DNA of 29,931 nt from Chara braunii (taxonomy: Eukaryota; Streptophyta; Charophyceae; Charales; Characeae): contig BFEA01000141.1 in assembly GCA_003427395.1 (NCBI GenBank), forward strand, positions 1,124,315-1,154,245, given 5' to 3'. Both the position numbers and the translations under genes were made by a program. This document shows positions 9,821 to 20,048 of this stretch, piece after piece. Numbering within the stretch: the first letter of the stretch is position 1; each line of letters starts with the position of its first letter. The notes beneath the pieces are model-generated. The model had not been told where the DNA came from. It was given only the letters and a program-made list of their open reading frames with translations, and did no database searches.

Positions 9821-10003
9821 TGGGAATAACCCGTGAAAATGTTATTCGACTTGAAATAGCAAAGAATGACCCCTGAAAAGGTTGTTCGACTTGAATTAGC
9901 AAAGAATGACCCCTGAAAAAGTTGTTCAACTCGAAATAGCAAAGAATGATCCCTAAAAAGGTTGTTCGACTTGAAATAGCAAAATCGCCTCTGAAAAAAG
10001 TCA
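9821..10003. repeat. 40-bp tandem repeat, ~4 copies
   Basis: GTTGTTCGACTTGAAATAGC begins the unit; copies start at 9841, 9881, 9921 and 9961, exactly 40 bp apart, with a partial unit before the first. Confidence 0.92.
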
Positions 10004-10092
10004 TTAGAAATTGACACTGGGGTCCCCTTGCATGATTGTCTGATAAGGACTGAATGAGACTGAGCTGGATGAATTGAGATATAGAATAAAAA

Positions 10093-10615
10093 AAGGTTGT
10101 CGGACCGATTGTAAGAGTCGGCTTTAAAAAGAAATTGGAAGAGATGGATTGTGAATTGGAACAAACCGTTATGTCGGTCGTAAGAGTCAACTTTGGAAAG
10201 GAATTGGAAGGGATGGATTGAGAATTTGAATAGGTCGTCGGATTGGTCATAAGAGTTAGTTTTGGAATTTTTTTGGAGGAGATGGATTGTGAGTTGAAAA
10301 AGGTCGTCGGATCGGTCGTAAGAATCATCCTTGGAGGAAAAAAAAGTAAAAAAAAAATGAGCAGATGGATTGTGGATTGGAAGAGGATGACGCGTCGCCT
10401 TGTAAAGAGACCGGAAAAGAAGGGGTTGTAGATTAAGAAAAGTCGTCGGGTCGGTTGTAAGAGGCAACCTTGGAAAGAGATTGGAAAAATGAAATTGATG
10501 ATTGGAAGGGGCCGACAGGTCGGTCATGAAAATTGGTCCTAATTGGAAAGAGGCCGTCGAATAGATAATGAGAATCAACTTTGAGAAAGAGTTGGAAAGA
10601 GCATTTGGATTGAGC
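10093..10615. repeat. ~68-bp degenerate tandem repeat, ~8 copies
   Basis: Units begin with AGGTCGTCGGATCGGTCGTA or close variants near 10093, 10164, 10232, 10300, 10382, 10440, 10508 and 10550, followed by a purine-rich part with ATTGGAAGxGATGGATTG. Copy length varies through indels. Confidence 0.85.
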
Positions 10616-11615
10616 GTTTGCTTGAGAATTGAAAATTGTATTGCATAACAGGGGACCCTAGGCACCTGTGAGTTGTACAGACCGTGCATTGAGTTGCTCA
10701 GTTTTTCGTCTCTATGTCTAGTCTCGGGTCTAGTGGGAGGGGGAACATCGGCGCCCGTGTCGCGGCCCCACGCCCCATGCCTTTTGAGTGAAAGTCCAAA
10801 CGTGGCATGTTCCTCATAAAAAGCACAAAGGTTAAAAGATTAAGGCACCGCTCTCAGTGCTCAACATCAGGAACCAACTCCGACAATGAGCTCTGGTCGG
10901 GAAGTTCGAACCGCAACTCACGCTGAGTGTTTAAAATGTCCAGGGGGCCCGGAAAGGGACCGGGAGTTTCTCTTCTAAGTTTTTTTGACCCTCTCCAACC
11001 ACACGCTTCGCTGTAGAGGGGCGGCCTGACCATTTGGGAAGGACCAAGGCCACTCGCATTAAGTTGTGTGACACTGCCACGGGGGAGGTCCAACAAGGTA
11101 CTGAGGGGAGGCCGCCACCACCGCAGGGCACTAACACCGCCCTGCCGGAGCATTGAAGCCGTTCCGGGATTAACTGCGAGGACTTCGTGACTGCACTCGC
11201 AAACTAATAGAGAGACCCAACTCTCTTGGAAGGAAGAGGCCGAATCCAATAAAACACCACTCGAGAAGAACGATCCACGAGGAGGCCGCTAACGGTAAAA
11301 CGAGGTCCTTGGAGGTATAAACTGGACCTACCTGCTGGATGCGAGATGGTACCTCAATAAGGACGCCCGTCTCCAGATAAACGGTAAACGGACTAAGTAG
11401 GAATGATGCGGTGAGTTATCAGCAGGGGAAGGAATGATCATCCTCCTTTCTGGGGCTGATGAGCCGACATCCTTCACTCAGTCAGCAGACAAGGTTTGCG
11501 TACCTCCAAGTGAGGACCAGCTGTGCGATGCAGCCATCACATTTGAGTGGGGGGAAGGCGTGCCATGTATCGAATGAGAAAAACGTGCGAAAAGAACAAC
11601 AGGCAAAAAGGCAGA

Positions 11616-12010
11616 AATTGCTATGAAGTTGAGAAGCTTGACAAAATGTTCAGAGGAATTGTATGGAAGATTGTCGGAGTTTGGGCTTGAAAAACCTGAC
11701 AAAATGTCCAGAGGGATTGTATGAAAGATTATCCGAGTTTCACTTTGAGAAGCCTGACAAAAAGACCAGAAGAATTGTATGAAATATTGTTTGAGTTTGG
11801 GCCTGAAAAACCTGACAATAAGGCTTGAGGGATTGCATGAGAAATAACCTAAGTATGAGTCTGGGAGACCTATCAAATAACCAAAAAAATTACATAAGAG
11901 ATTGTCTAAGAATGAGCTTGAGAAGCCTGGCACGTGATCAAGGGAATTGCATAAGGTTGAGTATGAAGAGTCCAACAAAGGGATGAAAGAAATGCATAAG
12001 AACGAGCCAG
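11616..12010. repeat. ~58-bp degenerate tandem repeat, ~7 copies
   Basis: Units start with AATTGTATG-like sequence at 11616, 11657, 11716, 11774, 11832, 11889, 11946 and 11991. Most spacings are 57-59 bp. Each unit contains GAGTTTGxGCxTGAxAAxCCTGACAAA. Confidence 0.88.
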
Positions 12011-12129
12011 ATAAGCATGACGACGGACTGGGTATGAACTTAAGAAGGGAACAAACCATAAATTGAAAAGTAGTTGGTCTATAGGAAGGCATTAGGCTAA
12101 AGGAAAAAGATCACGAAAGGGTTGAAAGG

Positions 12130-12345
12130 GTTGAACTCTGGCAAGACAAAAAAAAAGGGGCAAGGAAAGAAGCACAGACTGCATGGACAAAAAAACAGAT
12201 TATTTAATGCATTGAGGGTGACAAGGCTCACGAAAGAAACATGAACTGCACGGGCCAGAAAACAGATTATTTGATGCATTAAGGGTGGCAAGGCTTGGGA
12301 AGGAAACATGGATTACACGGGCCAAAAAACAGATTATTTTAATAA
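12130..12345. repeat. 67-bp tandem repeat, ~3 copies
   Basis: ACAGATTATTT recurs at 12195, 12262 and 12329, exactly 67 bp apart, within units that also contain AATGCATTxAGGGTGxCAAGG and GAAACATGxAxTxCACGGGCC. Confidence 0.92.
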
Positions 12346-12485
12346 CGGGGGAAAGGTATGAGAAAAGAGCAAGAAGACCCTGGCAAACTAACTACCTATC
12401 ACATCCCATCCCCCTTGTCTATTCCACTAATCGACGACCCCCCCTATTGACTGAGGACTGATGTGCGATGAGGACATCGTGAATG

Positions 12486-12815
12486 AGGGGGGAAGAATGT
12501 GTCGGGACCTTTGGTTCCCGAATCAAGTCTCGACCCCTGAGACATGATATATGGCCAAGATGTACATGACAAAGGAATCCAGAATGAGGAGGCAAGAGAG
12601 AAAGAAAAGATGACGAACTAAGGCAGGATCACTGGCGACAAGGGGCCAAGAGGAGGTCTGAGACCGCAAAAGCTTTTAGGACCAGGTATAGACCGCGGAG
12701 TTGCGGTCAGCAAAAGACCACGAAAAATTAATAAAAGTACCCTCCTTCTTGAAAAAGGAGGACCGCCAAAAAAATAGTAACCAAATGCCGAGTACAGGAA
12801 GAAGAAGGGGGCCGA
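12486..12815 (+). mobile_element. Polypurine tract and candidate 3' LTR of a Ty3/gypsy-like relic
   Basis: AGGGGGGAAGAA (12486-12497) is followed at once by TGTGTCGGGACC, the usual junction of a polypurine tract and a 3' LTR in plant gypsy elements. A diverged duplicate of the upstream context (GAGGAC...GTGCGATG...GAGTGGGGGGAAGG) is at about 11515-11558. The candidate LTR would run to about 12810, where homology to the inverted-repeat arms starts. No 5' LTR and no gag-pol are visible, so this is a decayed or non-autonomous element at best. Confidence 0.4.
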
Positions 12816-13359
12816 TGTCGGTGCCCTTACAAGGGTATCTGCCCTGTTTTTTTGCAAAGCGACAGAAAATAGGTTTGGTTTAAAGTTTAAGTATCCCGCG
12901 CGAGGCGCGGCTGCATCTTTGATTTATGTTGATTGGCTGGCTAGAATATGGAGTGTGTGGGCGCACAAGTTTGAGGTGCACGTTATCTTTCAATTGTTGA
13001 TGATTAAGGAGATGACGTGATTGCCGACCAAATTTTTATTTTTCTGATTAAGTTAGGATTAAACGGATTCTGTCTCCTGATCGGGGCGTTTATTTGTGAC
13101 CTATGCGTACGTACAGAGGACGGCATCGACAACAATGTGATTTTTTTTTTCTAAACGTTTCCGTAGACCTGCATGTCAAAGCTAAACCCAACCTTGGTGT
13201 GACCGTCAACAACATCAGAACGGTACTAGCAGTATCTCATCCCTCATTCGTCATATCCTGACGATTAGAAAGTTCTAAAAGTATTTTATTATTTTAATTG
13301 TAGTATTATTTTTATGATATGACGTTCCTTGACTCGAACGAGACGCCTGGGTTTAAAGG

Positions 13360-15640
13360 CCGTCACGGCGGTCAAGGACCTTGAGCGCGCGCCTCCTTTT
13401 GACAAACCCGTTCAGATCCCGACATGTCGAAGTGTTGATGAAACGTTCCTATAGTGCTCATTTTGAACATGCATACGAGCTAGTGGGTGATTTGACCCAC
13501 GACGTGGAGGAGACCTCAGCGGCGGGGACCGTCGTCAAGTGCACCGTCCGTCAACCGCTAAGTGCCGCAAAAGGGGCTTGAGTGGGCATGCCGTCGGGGC
13601 AAGAGGAGGCAGGCAGTAATCCAGGGCACAGTGAGGAAGCGCGCAGTCATGCCAAGTGCCTAGCTGGCTTGTGAAATCTCCTCCACCTCGGTCTTCAAAG
13701 TTCTCATTTGGATACCTGCTTCCACCACCAAGGCCAATGCCGGACCCACGGGAGGGTGGAATAGGCCTAGGTAGTCGTGGGTTTGGGGCCAAATTGGCTA
13801 CAGGCGCGGTAGACCCAGTAGGCGCATTGAACCAGCGACACCACGGTAGGAACTATCGAGACACGACCGTGCAGCATGCTTCGCCGGGAGCTGAGTATCC
13901 GGACAATAGACTTTCGGGCCGCTACGCCTGCCGTTTCCGAGCTTCTCTAAGGCGGTCGGCCGTTGTGGGGCCGCTGGACAGTTATTGAAGGGATGGGAGC
14001 TGCACAGTCGATTGCTACTGGAAAGCAACACTAGTCGGGAAGGAGGAGGAGTAAGCAAGGTGCGGCCGACTGGACTGCGCTAGCAGCAGCGACGGACACT
14101 AAGGCGGGGCAGGACAACGGGGTGACAGGAAGACGAGGTGGAGGACAGATAAGAAAGACAGCGCGAGTCAGGAAGCAACTTTGTGCCCGGTGCGCTAGCT
14201 ACATAGGAAGGGAGCAGACTGGATAAAAGAGAGAGATGAACCTGGGCGGGATTGCACGCCGGGTACAGTCGACGACGGAGGTGGTGAGTGACGAGCGGGG
14301 ATATAGCGAGGAGGTGGTGGAATACGTAAAACTTCATTGAATCAGGCAAGAGATGAGTCAGAAATGGGGGTTGAAGGGGAAGCGAACTGAATGATGGAAT
14401 CAGATTAGTATGGGGAGTAGTGTAGGAGGAGTTAGGAGGGGAAGCTGTGCGATAAGCTATGGTGGAAGAAAAAATCGACGAGAGTGAAGAATCGAGATGT
14501 TACTCGATTCTTGATGAAATCAAGTAAGACAAGGGCCTAATCTGAGTTTTTGAGGCATGGCGACTTCAAATCTGCAGTTACTTTTAGTAATGAGCCACTA
14601 GGAATCAAGCTAATAGAAAAGAAGGGTGTGCGGTGGTATCGGGAAAAAGGGGCATGGCGAAGTAGGAGGTCTAGATCTCGTGCAAATTTGGATGGAATCA
14701 AGTGAGGGGAGCATCGGAGTAGGGGATACGAATTAGCTGGTACGGTCGGATTTGGCAGTGGGGATGCGGATTAGCTGGTGCGATAACCCAGGGCTGCGCC
14801 TCGGGTGAAAGGGTGACCTAAATACTTTAGAGAGCATTCGCCCCCGTTGTAGTAGAAGATTCATCAGATTTCTTGGTACGAAAGGGTGCGCAGCGGTACG
14901 CAGCGGGGCGGCAGCATATACTTCTGTGTTTTAACGGAAGGTCCGTTCTGACATTGTGTTCAGAATAGCAGAGAAGTGAGCAGCGGGACTAGGGGGTCAG
15001 TCGTTGGCCAACGTATATTGGATGTAATGACAAGAGGGCGACTAGCGGGAGTAGAAACTTACCTGCTGGTCGGGACGCCATCCACCTGCCAAACCGAATA
15101 GCGAAGAAGTGAACATAGGGATCGAAGGCTTGCCAGTTGGCCGGGTGGATTGCACTTTTTTGAGGGGCATTCTTAACCGAATTCGAGCTGAGAGGTTCAC
15201 TACGGTCGTGCTTATTTGACCAAAGGACGGAGTTGCTATCTTTCTTGCTGCGTATGCATGTGCGAAAACGACGGCACCGTTTGTCTTGGCAATGCGAGAA
15301 TAAGGAAGAAGGGAGCTACGGTGACTAACTGCAGTACGCTTGGCACAAACTCTGGCGGAGGTTTGCTCCAAGGTCGCTTGCCACATTAGCAAGAGTGTGC
15401 GAATGACTACAGACGAATTGGTTGCTCAGCCCGTTATATGAAGTAGTGGGAGGGGGCAAACAATGGGGGTGTCAGTTATCAGGAGGGTTGATACACTGCT
15501 CATACTGTCGAACGAGTGTCGTAAGGCTAATTGTGGGTTGAAGGTCGATCTGCTGGCCAAGTGCGTTGTTTATCGAAAACGTAATGCTGGCCGCCGTTGA
15601 CTGCTACAGGCTGCTGTGTAGCGGCGATTGGGATAAGGAG
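13360..15640. other. Non-coding part of the right arm, purine-rich on plus strand
   Basis: This is the counterpart of about 5060-7600. The plus strand is rich in G and A. Overlapping frames on both strands (for example 15392-15042 minus, 13656-13988 plus) carry no recognised motif and no conserved partner in the left arm. No gene is supported. Confidence 0.5.
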
Positions 15641-16304
15641 AGGTGCTGAGACTTAGAGAGGTGATCAGGCTTGAGAAAGGAGGTTATTGTTGCCAACTAA
15701 GAGGTCGTCAGAGGGTTGACTTCGACAGTTTGACTTCATATTTGACGAAGTTGTTGTTGTCTGGCCATCATTGTGGGGCCCTCAGGCAAGTCACGATACC
15801 AAGGCCCTCTCCCACAAGTCTGAGAGCACCCCTCTTGTATCTAAGAGTCTCAAACATTCTATTTCTACCCTTCTTACTCTAAGTCTGGTCTATTACCGCA
15901 GCAAGACTCCGTGCGAGGTCATCCCACCGATTGCGGGAGCTCTGCCGGAACTCAGGAGGAGTTCTGGAGGCAGGGAATTGAAAGGTAACACTTCATCTCC
16001 TTCTATAAACCCAGTTATAACCCTTATCTGTATTCCTTATTATGTTTTAATTGAATATACTGCATGCACCCTTACTTTGACTTTCAGTTTGACATTCAAG
16101 ACAAACAAAACTAAGTAAAGGAATGTATGCGCAATGTCTGTTTCAGTTTCACTGTTTCATTGAAAGCAGATTGTGGGGTTGCATCTGGAGGAAGGATGGG
16201 AGAAAGGCAGTATTGCATGTGTCTGACCGGGTCGACCAAAGGCTGGGCCAGTTCCATAAGTTTGAAAAAAAACAGTGCTATGTTTATTTTTGAATTGCCT
16301 GGAG

Positions 16305-16966
16305 AACCAGACATGTTCCATAAGTTTGGATGATCTGGTTGCTCTGACTTGCGAGGGTTGACTGAGATTGACTTTTCAGGGACCAAGCATGTTCCATAAG
16401 TTTGGGTGGCTTGGTCGCCTTGTTTACTTTGTTTTTTTTTTAGTTTCTTTAGTTTCTGAACGAGAAGGTCTGAGCATGTTCCATAAGTTTGGGTGGCTCA
16501 GCCTCTTCCTGCTTTGGCTTTGAGAGAAATGAACCAGGCTGAGGACCAAGACATGTTCCATAAGTTTGGGTGGTCTTGGTCCGACGCCTCGCATATGCTG
16601 GAACCAGAATGTTGTAACTTTACTATACTTTACAACTATTCAATCTATGAAAAGGCTAGTTAGACAGAGTTCCATAAGTTTGGTTGGTCTGACTATAGCT
16701 TATCACCAATTGAAGAGAGTACTAATTAAGAAAAAAGTTGTGGTACGAAGGGGTATACCGAATCTTGAGTTGAAGATGATCGGTTCAGTTATATGCTACC
16801 TCAAAAGACTAAGTGTAGACAAGTATATAAAGTTGGGATATTTAAACAGTTCAGGGTGACTAGGTTGGCCTAGTCATATGCTCAAGGAAGAAAAAATTAT
16901 TGGGGCATGTGTTTGTGTATACTCAATGGCTAAGCTAGACATGTTCCATAAGTTTGGGTGGTCTAG
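16305..16966. repeat. Constant-loop hairpin array, right arm
   Basis: The loop ATGTTCCATAAGTTTGGGTG is identical in four of six copies and nearly so in the rest. Stems: AACCAGA/TCTGGTT (16305-16311/16334-16340), extended by GAG/CTC across a bulge; GACCAAGC/GCTTGGTC (16381-16388/16409-16416); CTGAGC/GCTCAG (16470-16475/16496-16501); GGACCAAGAC/GTCTTGGTCC (16543-16552/16573-16582, perfect 10 bp); TAGTTAGAC/GTCTGACTA (16657-16665/16687-16695, one T-G wobble); CTAGAC/GTCTAG (16935-16940/16961-16966), extended to 9 bp with a G-T wobble. A degenerate copy lies at about 16240-16265. The stems differ in sequence between copies yet each pairs with itself. No protein-coding constraint is visible. Confidence 0.9.
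16857..16876. repeat. Loop-less hairpin in the right array
   Basis: TGACTAGG (16857-16864), TTGG, CCTAGTCA (16869-16876) is a perfect 8-bp hairpin without the conserved loop. The left-arm counterpart (about 3647-3664) keeps a 6-bp stem GACTAG/CTAGTC. Confidence 0.65.
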
Positions 16967-17280
16967 TTTTATGCCCTATGTAAGCTGGGTATAAAGAGGT
17001 AAATCATTGAGAGACTATGAACTATTGTTTGATAAATTTGACTTTAGGGATGGTGAGAGTACTTACCTTTGTGGTTTGGTCTGCATGTGACTGACTGCGA
17101 CTACTATTTAGTCTGAGTTTCAGTTTGGTAGGTAGTTGCCTTAGTTGCTCGCCACGTGTTAGAGCCATAGGAGCTAGTTTCAATTCCTGCATTTTCTGAG
17201 CTAAGTTTTTTTTTACTTAGATCAATTTCTGCATTATCAGGGATGTTTTATTATACTTCGTCTTGTATAAATCTTGGTAA

Positions 17281-17540
17281 GCCACTTTTTCTACGGAAAG
17301 CGCTGCCGGAATTTCTACAAAACCAAGGAGTTAGTTAGATTTTTTCCTTGTCAGGGTCCAGTTCTTTTGACTTTTTGGCTTAGTAAAAATCTGGAAAGTC
17401 TCCTTTTCTAAACGGAGTGCTGCCCAAATTTTGGCTAATTCAAGGAGTTGAACAAAATTAGACTTTTCATAATTAAAATTTTGATTTTTTGAGCTAGTAT
17501 AAATTTTGCGAAGGCACTTTTCCTACGGGAAGCGCTGCCG
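17281..17540. repeat. Second hairpin family, right arm, 3 copies at ~116 bp
   Basis: Copies lie at about 17281-17310, 17398-17425 and 17513-17540. The last, GGCACTTTTCCTACGGGAAG followed by CGCTGCC, can pair GGCA with TGCC and CTTTTCC with GGGAAG across TAC. This is the mirrored counterpart of 2924-3201. Confidence 0.6.
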
Positions 17541-18895
17541 AAATTTTCTTAGTTTGGAGGATTTGGATTATATTTTGACAGGTAGCAATTTTGACAATCC
17601 ACTCTGTATAGAGGAGATTCTGCCAAAAGTCTACCTTTCCATTAGGCACTGACTTAAGGGTAGACTTATGATTAGTTAAGTAGAATAATTCTTGATGAAA
17701 TCGTGATATGGAGATTACTCCCGATTTGGACTCATAGATTCTGTTGGGGGTCAGGCTGTCTTGTGTTACAGGTCCTCTTTAACGTTTGATTCTAAATCAG
17801 GACTAGATTCAACTTGATCCTACAAGGATCACCTTCTGTTATCACTGATAACAGGTTAGTTGCCGATTCGTCGTTCTACGACTCAACTTCATTCATCCTC
17901 AATACTCAACCTAAAAGGCTTTAGCCTTGGTAATTTTATTGTTTTATTAAGGTTTCTCCCGGACTTTTATTAAATGATCATTTAACAAAGGTACTTAGTA
18001 TTTAATTATGGTTGGTTGGACAGAGGTTGGGGCTTACATGGCTAAAGCGAGGGGTATGAGTGTAGAGATTGGTTGGAGTTGACTCCGTGTAGTGCGTGGA
18101 ATCTTGTTTGACTCTTTGATGTGATTGCAGGTATGTTCTGTGGTTCTGATTTTGGATTTGATTGCCTGTGATCACACACATATATATGGCTGTGAGGATT
18201 CCCAATGTGACTGTGAGAAGTGAACATCGCATATGTATTCCCCTATATATATCTATATATATATATAAATATGTACGTGTATCTATGCAGGGTGGTCGCG
18301 TGGCCTTAGGGGCATACGCTTAAAGGTTAATTGGGGATTGGGGTTGAGAAAAAAAAAGAAACCTCGTTTTATCGTTGAATGCTTCTTAGAGATTTCTTAG
18401 TCAAATGTTGGTCCTAGGCCATGATTCAAGGTCCTTGTCCAAGACATCCCAGACCCTAGACTCTGCAGGGAAGGAATCTCCCCCCTCGCAGAGCCTATTT
18501 GCCCTGCCAGCCAAGACACTCAGGCCAAAGGTCGGAGGTCTCGAGGCGGCCGCACTGCTATTCCTTTAGTCGTGCAATATCGTGAGGGATTAGCCCATCA
18601 CGATACTTCGAGTCTGACACTTGAGTGTCATAAGCAGTACTCGGATCTACGAGGGACTGCTTGATTGTGGGCACTACATAGTACGTCACCATTGCGACTG
18701 CTTGCAGACGATTGCATTGCTAGTCGATATGAGTAGGCCCTGCGTCAGCGCGGTTTTCAAAAAGTCTCGCGCGTGACGCCTATCTGATTTCCGCATTGGA
18801 AAGTTATGGGATGGCTACTAAGGGACTAGGAGTGTTGTCGCGTTGTTTGTTCTGTGTCATTTTGTGTATGCGTGTGTGTGTGCTTTTATTTTAAT

Positions 18896-19361
18896 CCTTA
18901 ACACTCCTTATTTGAATAGCGGGTCCCCCGTAACGCTCCCGCGAGATCCCACGTTCCGCTGTCGGGAAACGTAGTTAGACTGGTAGGCGGACCCGACAAA
19001 CAATGCATGAGGCTCTTGGGGCGGGCCGGCCCGGCGAGGCGGGGGTTGGACCCATATTTGCGACGGGCGTCGTGGCAGCGAGCAGGGGTGTCAGTTCGCG
19101 GGGTAAGGTGCCCAGGGGTGCATCTGCCGAGAAAAAACTGTCGGTTCCTTTTTTTTTTTTATCATTTGTGTTTGTGCGCGAGCTCGTCGCGAGGTCGCAG
19201 GTGATGTGAGCGGAGCGGGACACGGCGGGCGCGGAATCGGACGTGCTGTCGCGCGCGGAGTCGGGCGTGTTGTGAGCGGAACGGGTTGCCTATGGGTTTC
19301 ATGCATCTGGCGAGTCCGTTCGTGTTGGTGGCGGTGCGCGCAAGGTCGCGAGTGATGAGAG

Positions 19362-19366
<5 letters not shown>
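18896..19366. other. GC-rich segment between arm and microsatellites, no gene seen
   Basis: CG-rich sequence with diffuse internal repetition (GCGCGAGGTCGCAGGTGATG near 19180 and GCGCAAGGTCGCGAGTGATG near 19337; GCGGAxTCGGxCGTGxTGT twice near 19230-19275). It contains frames on both strands but no recognisable protein. Confidence 0.5.
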
Positions 19367-19429
<63 letters not shown>

Positions 19430-19549
19430 TGCGGGTGGGAAGGCGGGCCCGCGGACATGAGAGCATCGCGGTTGTGTGTGCGTGTGTGTGTATGTGAGAG
19501 AGAGAGAGAGGGAAGTTGTGGGTGGACCGCGAACATAAGAGCATCGTGG

Positions 19550-19617
<68 letters not shown>
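19367..19617. repeat. (GA)n and (GT)n microsatellites with a small duplication
   Basis: (GA)n occupies 19367-19427 and (GT)n occupies 19551-19617, with one GGG interruption. Between them, 19427-19480 and 19511-19556 are two copies of a ~50-bp sequence (GTTGxGGGTGGxxxxCCGCG, then GAGCATCGxGGTTGTGTGTG) about 84 bp apart. The (GT)n run abuts the first direct repeat exactly. Confidence 0.93.
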
Positions 19618-19619
<2 letters not shown>

Positions 19620-19889
19620 ACGTTACGTCATGTGAAAAAACATCATGTCGAAGTGCGGTATGGTACCCATACCACAATCAAGCCCCAAAATAATGCTTCG
19701 GCGTATCCCCATAAATCTTGTCAGGCGGACACAGGATTTACCCACGCCATTCCTTCTCCGACTACTTAGGAAATTCGCGGGATTGTCATGGTGATTTCGT
19801 CCAGCACTCCGCAAGCAATAACGACCATGAGGTAATTTCTGCGAGAAGTAGGGATATTTTCCACACATGAGTGAGAAAGTAAAAAAGCA

Positions 19890-19931
19890 AAAAAAAAAAA
19901 AAAAAAAANNNNNNNNNNNNNNNNNNNNNNN

Positions 19932-19961
<30 letters not shown>
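19890..19961. other. Poly-A tract with assembly gap
   Basis: A homopolymer A run is interrupted by 23 N bases (19909-19931). The second direct repeat has an unbroken A run at the same place (about 28350-28415), so the gap is probably a homopolymer assembly artefact and not missing genes. A single N in another poly-A run is at 22482. Confidence 0.9.
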
Positions 19962-19963
<2 letters not shown>

Positions 19964-20048
19964 AGTCGAAAAAGGATTACGTAATGAATAGAATTCTGAA
20001 AGACGGATTTACCAGTCGTGTTTTCCCGACAGTAGTTGTTCCTAATGT

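Larger units (their letters stand above)
9660..12480. other. Central segment between the arms: four purine-rich tandem arrays
   Basis: This stretch has no counterpart in the arms. It holds four unrelated, strongly purine-rich (plus strand) tandem arrays described separately, and a non-repetitive GC-rich stretch at about 10690-11600. Long minus-strand frames (for example 10689-9694 and 12092-11478) are phenylalanine-, serine- and leucine-rich translations of the repeats and I do not regard them as genes. At 10750-10790 a GGGGGAACATCGGCGCCC motif resembles an LTR end followed by a primer-binding site, but no upstream LTR matching 12498-12810 is visible. Confidence 0.5.
12820..18895 (-). repeat. 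Right arm of the ~17-kb imperfect inverted repeat
   Basis: This is the mirrored, diverged copy of 1596-9360; anchor pairs are given with the left arm. It is about 6.1 kb, shorter than the left arm mainly because it lacks the 7745-8913 insertion and the 280-bp duplication. Its inner end carries a weaker version of the AAGGGTAT hairpin (12820-12839). Homology at the outer end fades just after the TTTTATTTTAATCC at 18886-18899. No gene is supported; short frames here do not correspond to frames in the left arm. I could not find a target-site duplication outside the arms. Confidence 0.85.

Noticed and set aside
9694-10689. 331-residue minus-strand open frame and the 191-residue frame overlapping it
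   Set aside because: The translation is a set of degenerate F/S/L/T-rich repeats that mirrors the 40-bp and 68-bp DNA arrays, and two frames are open at once. Low-complexity purine-rich DNA explains it.
10854-11249. 131-residue minus-strand frame in the central segment
   Set aside because: No recognised motif, overlapped by another open frame, and no conserved copy to test it.
11478-12092. 204-residue minus-strand frame, hydrophobic and serine-rich
   Set aside because: It translates the ~58-bp tandem array; the repeat unit is not a multiple of three in most copies and no motif is present.
19909-19931. N run as a sign of a missing element
   Set aside because: The undisturbed second copy has a plain poly-A tract at the same place, so a homopolymer assembly gap explains it.
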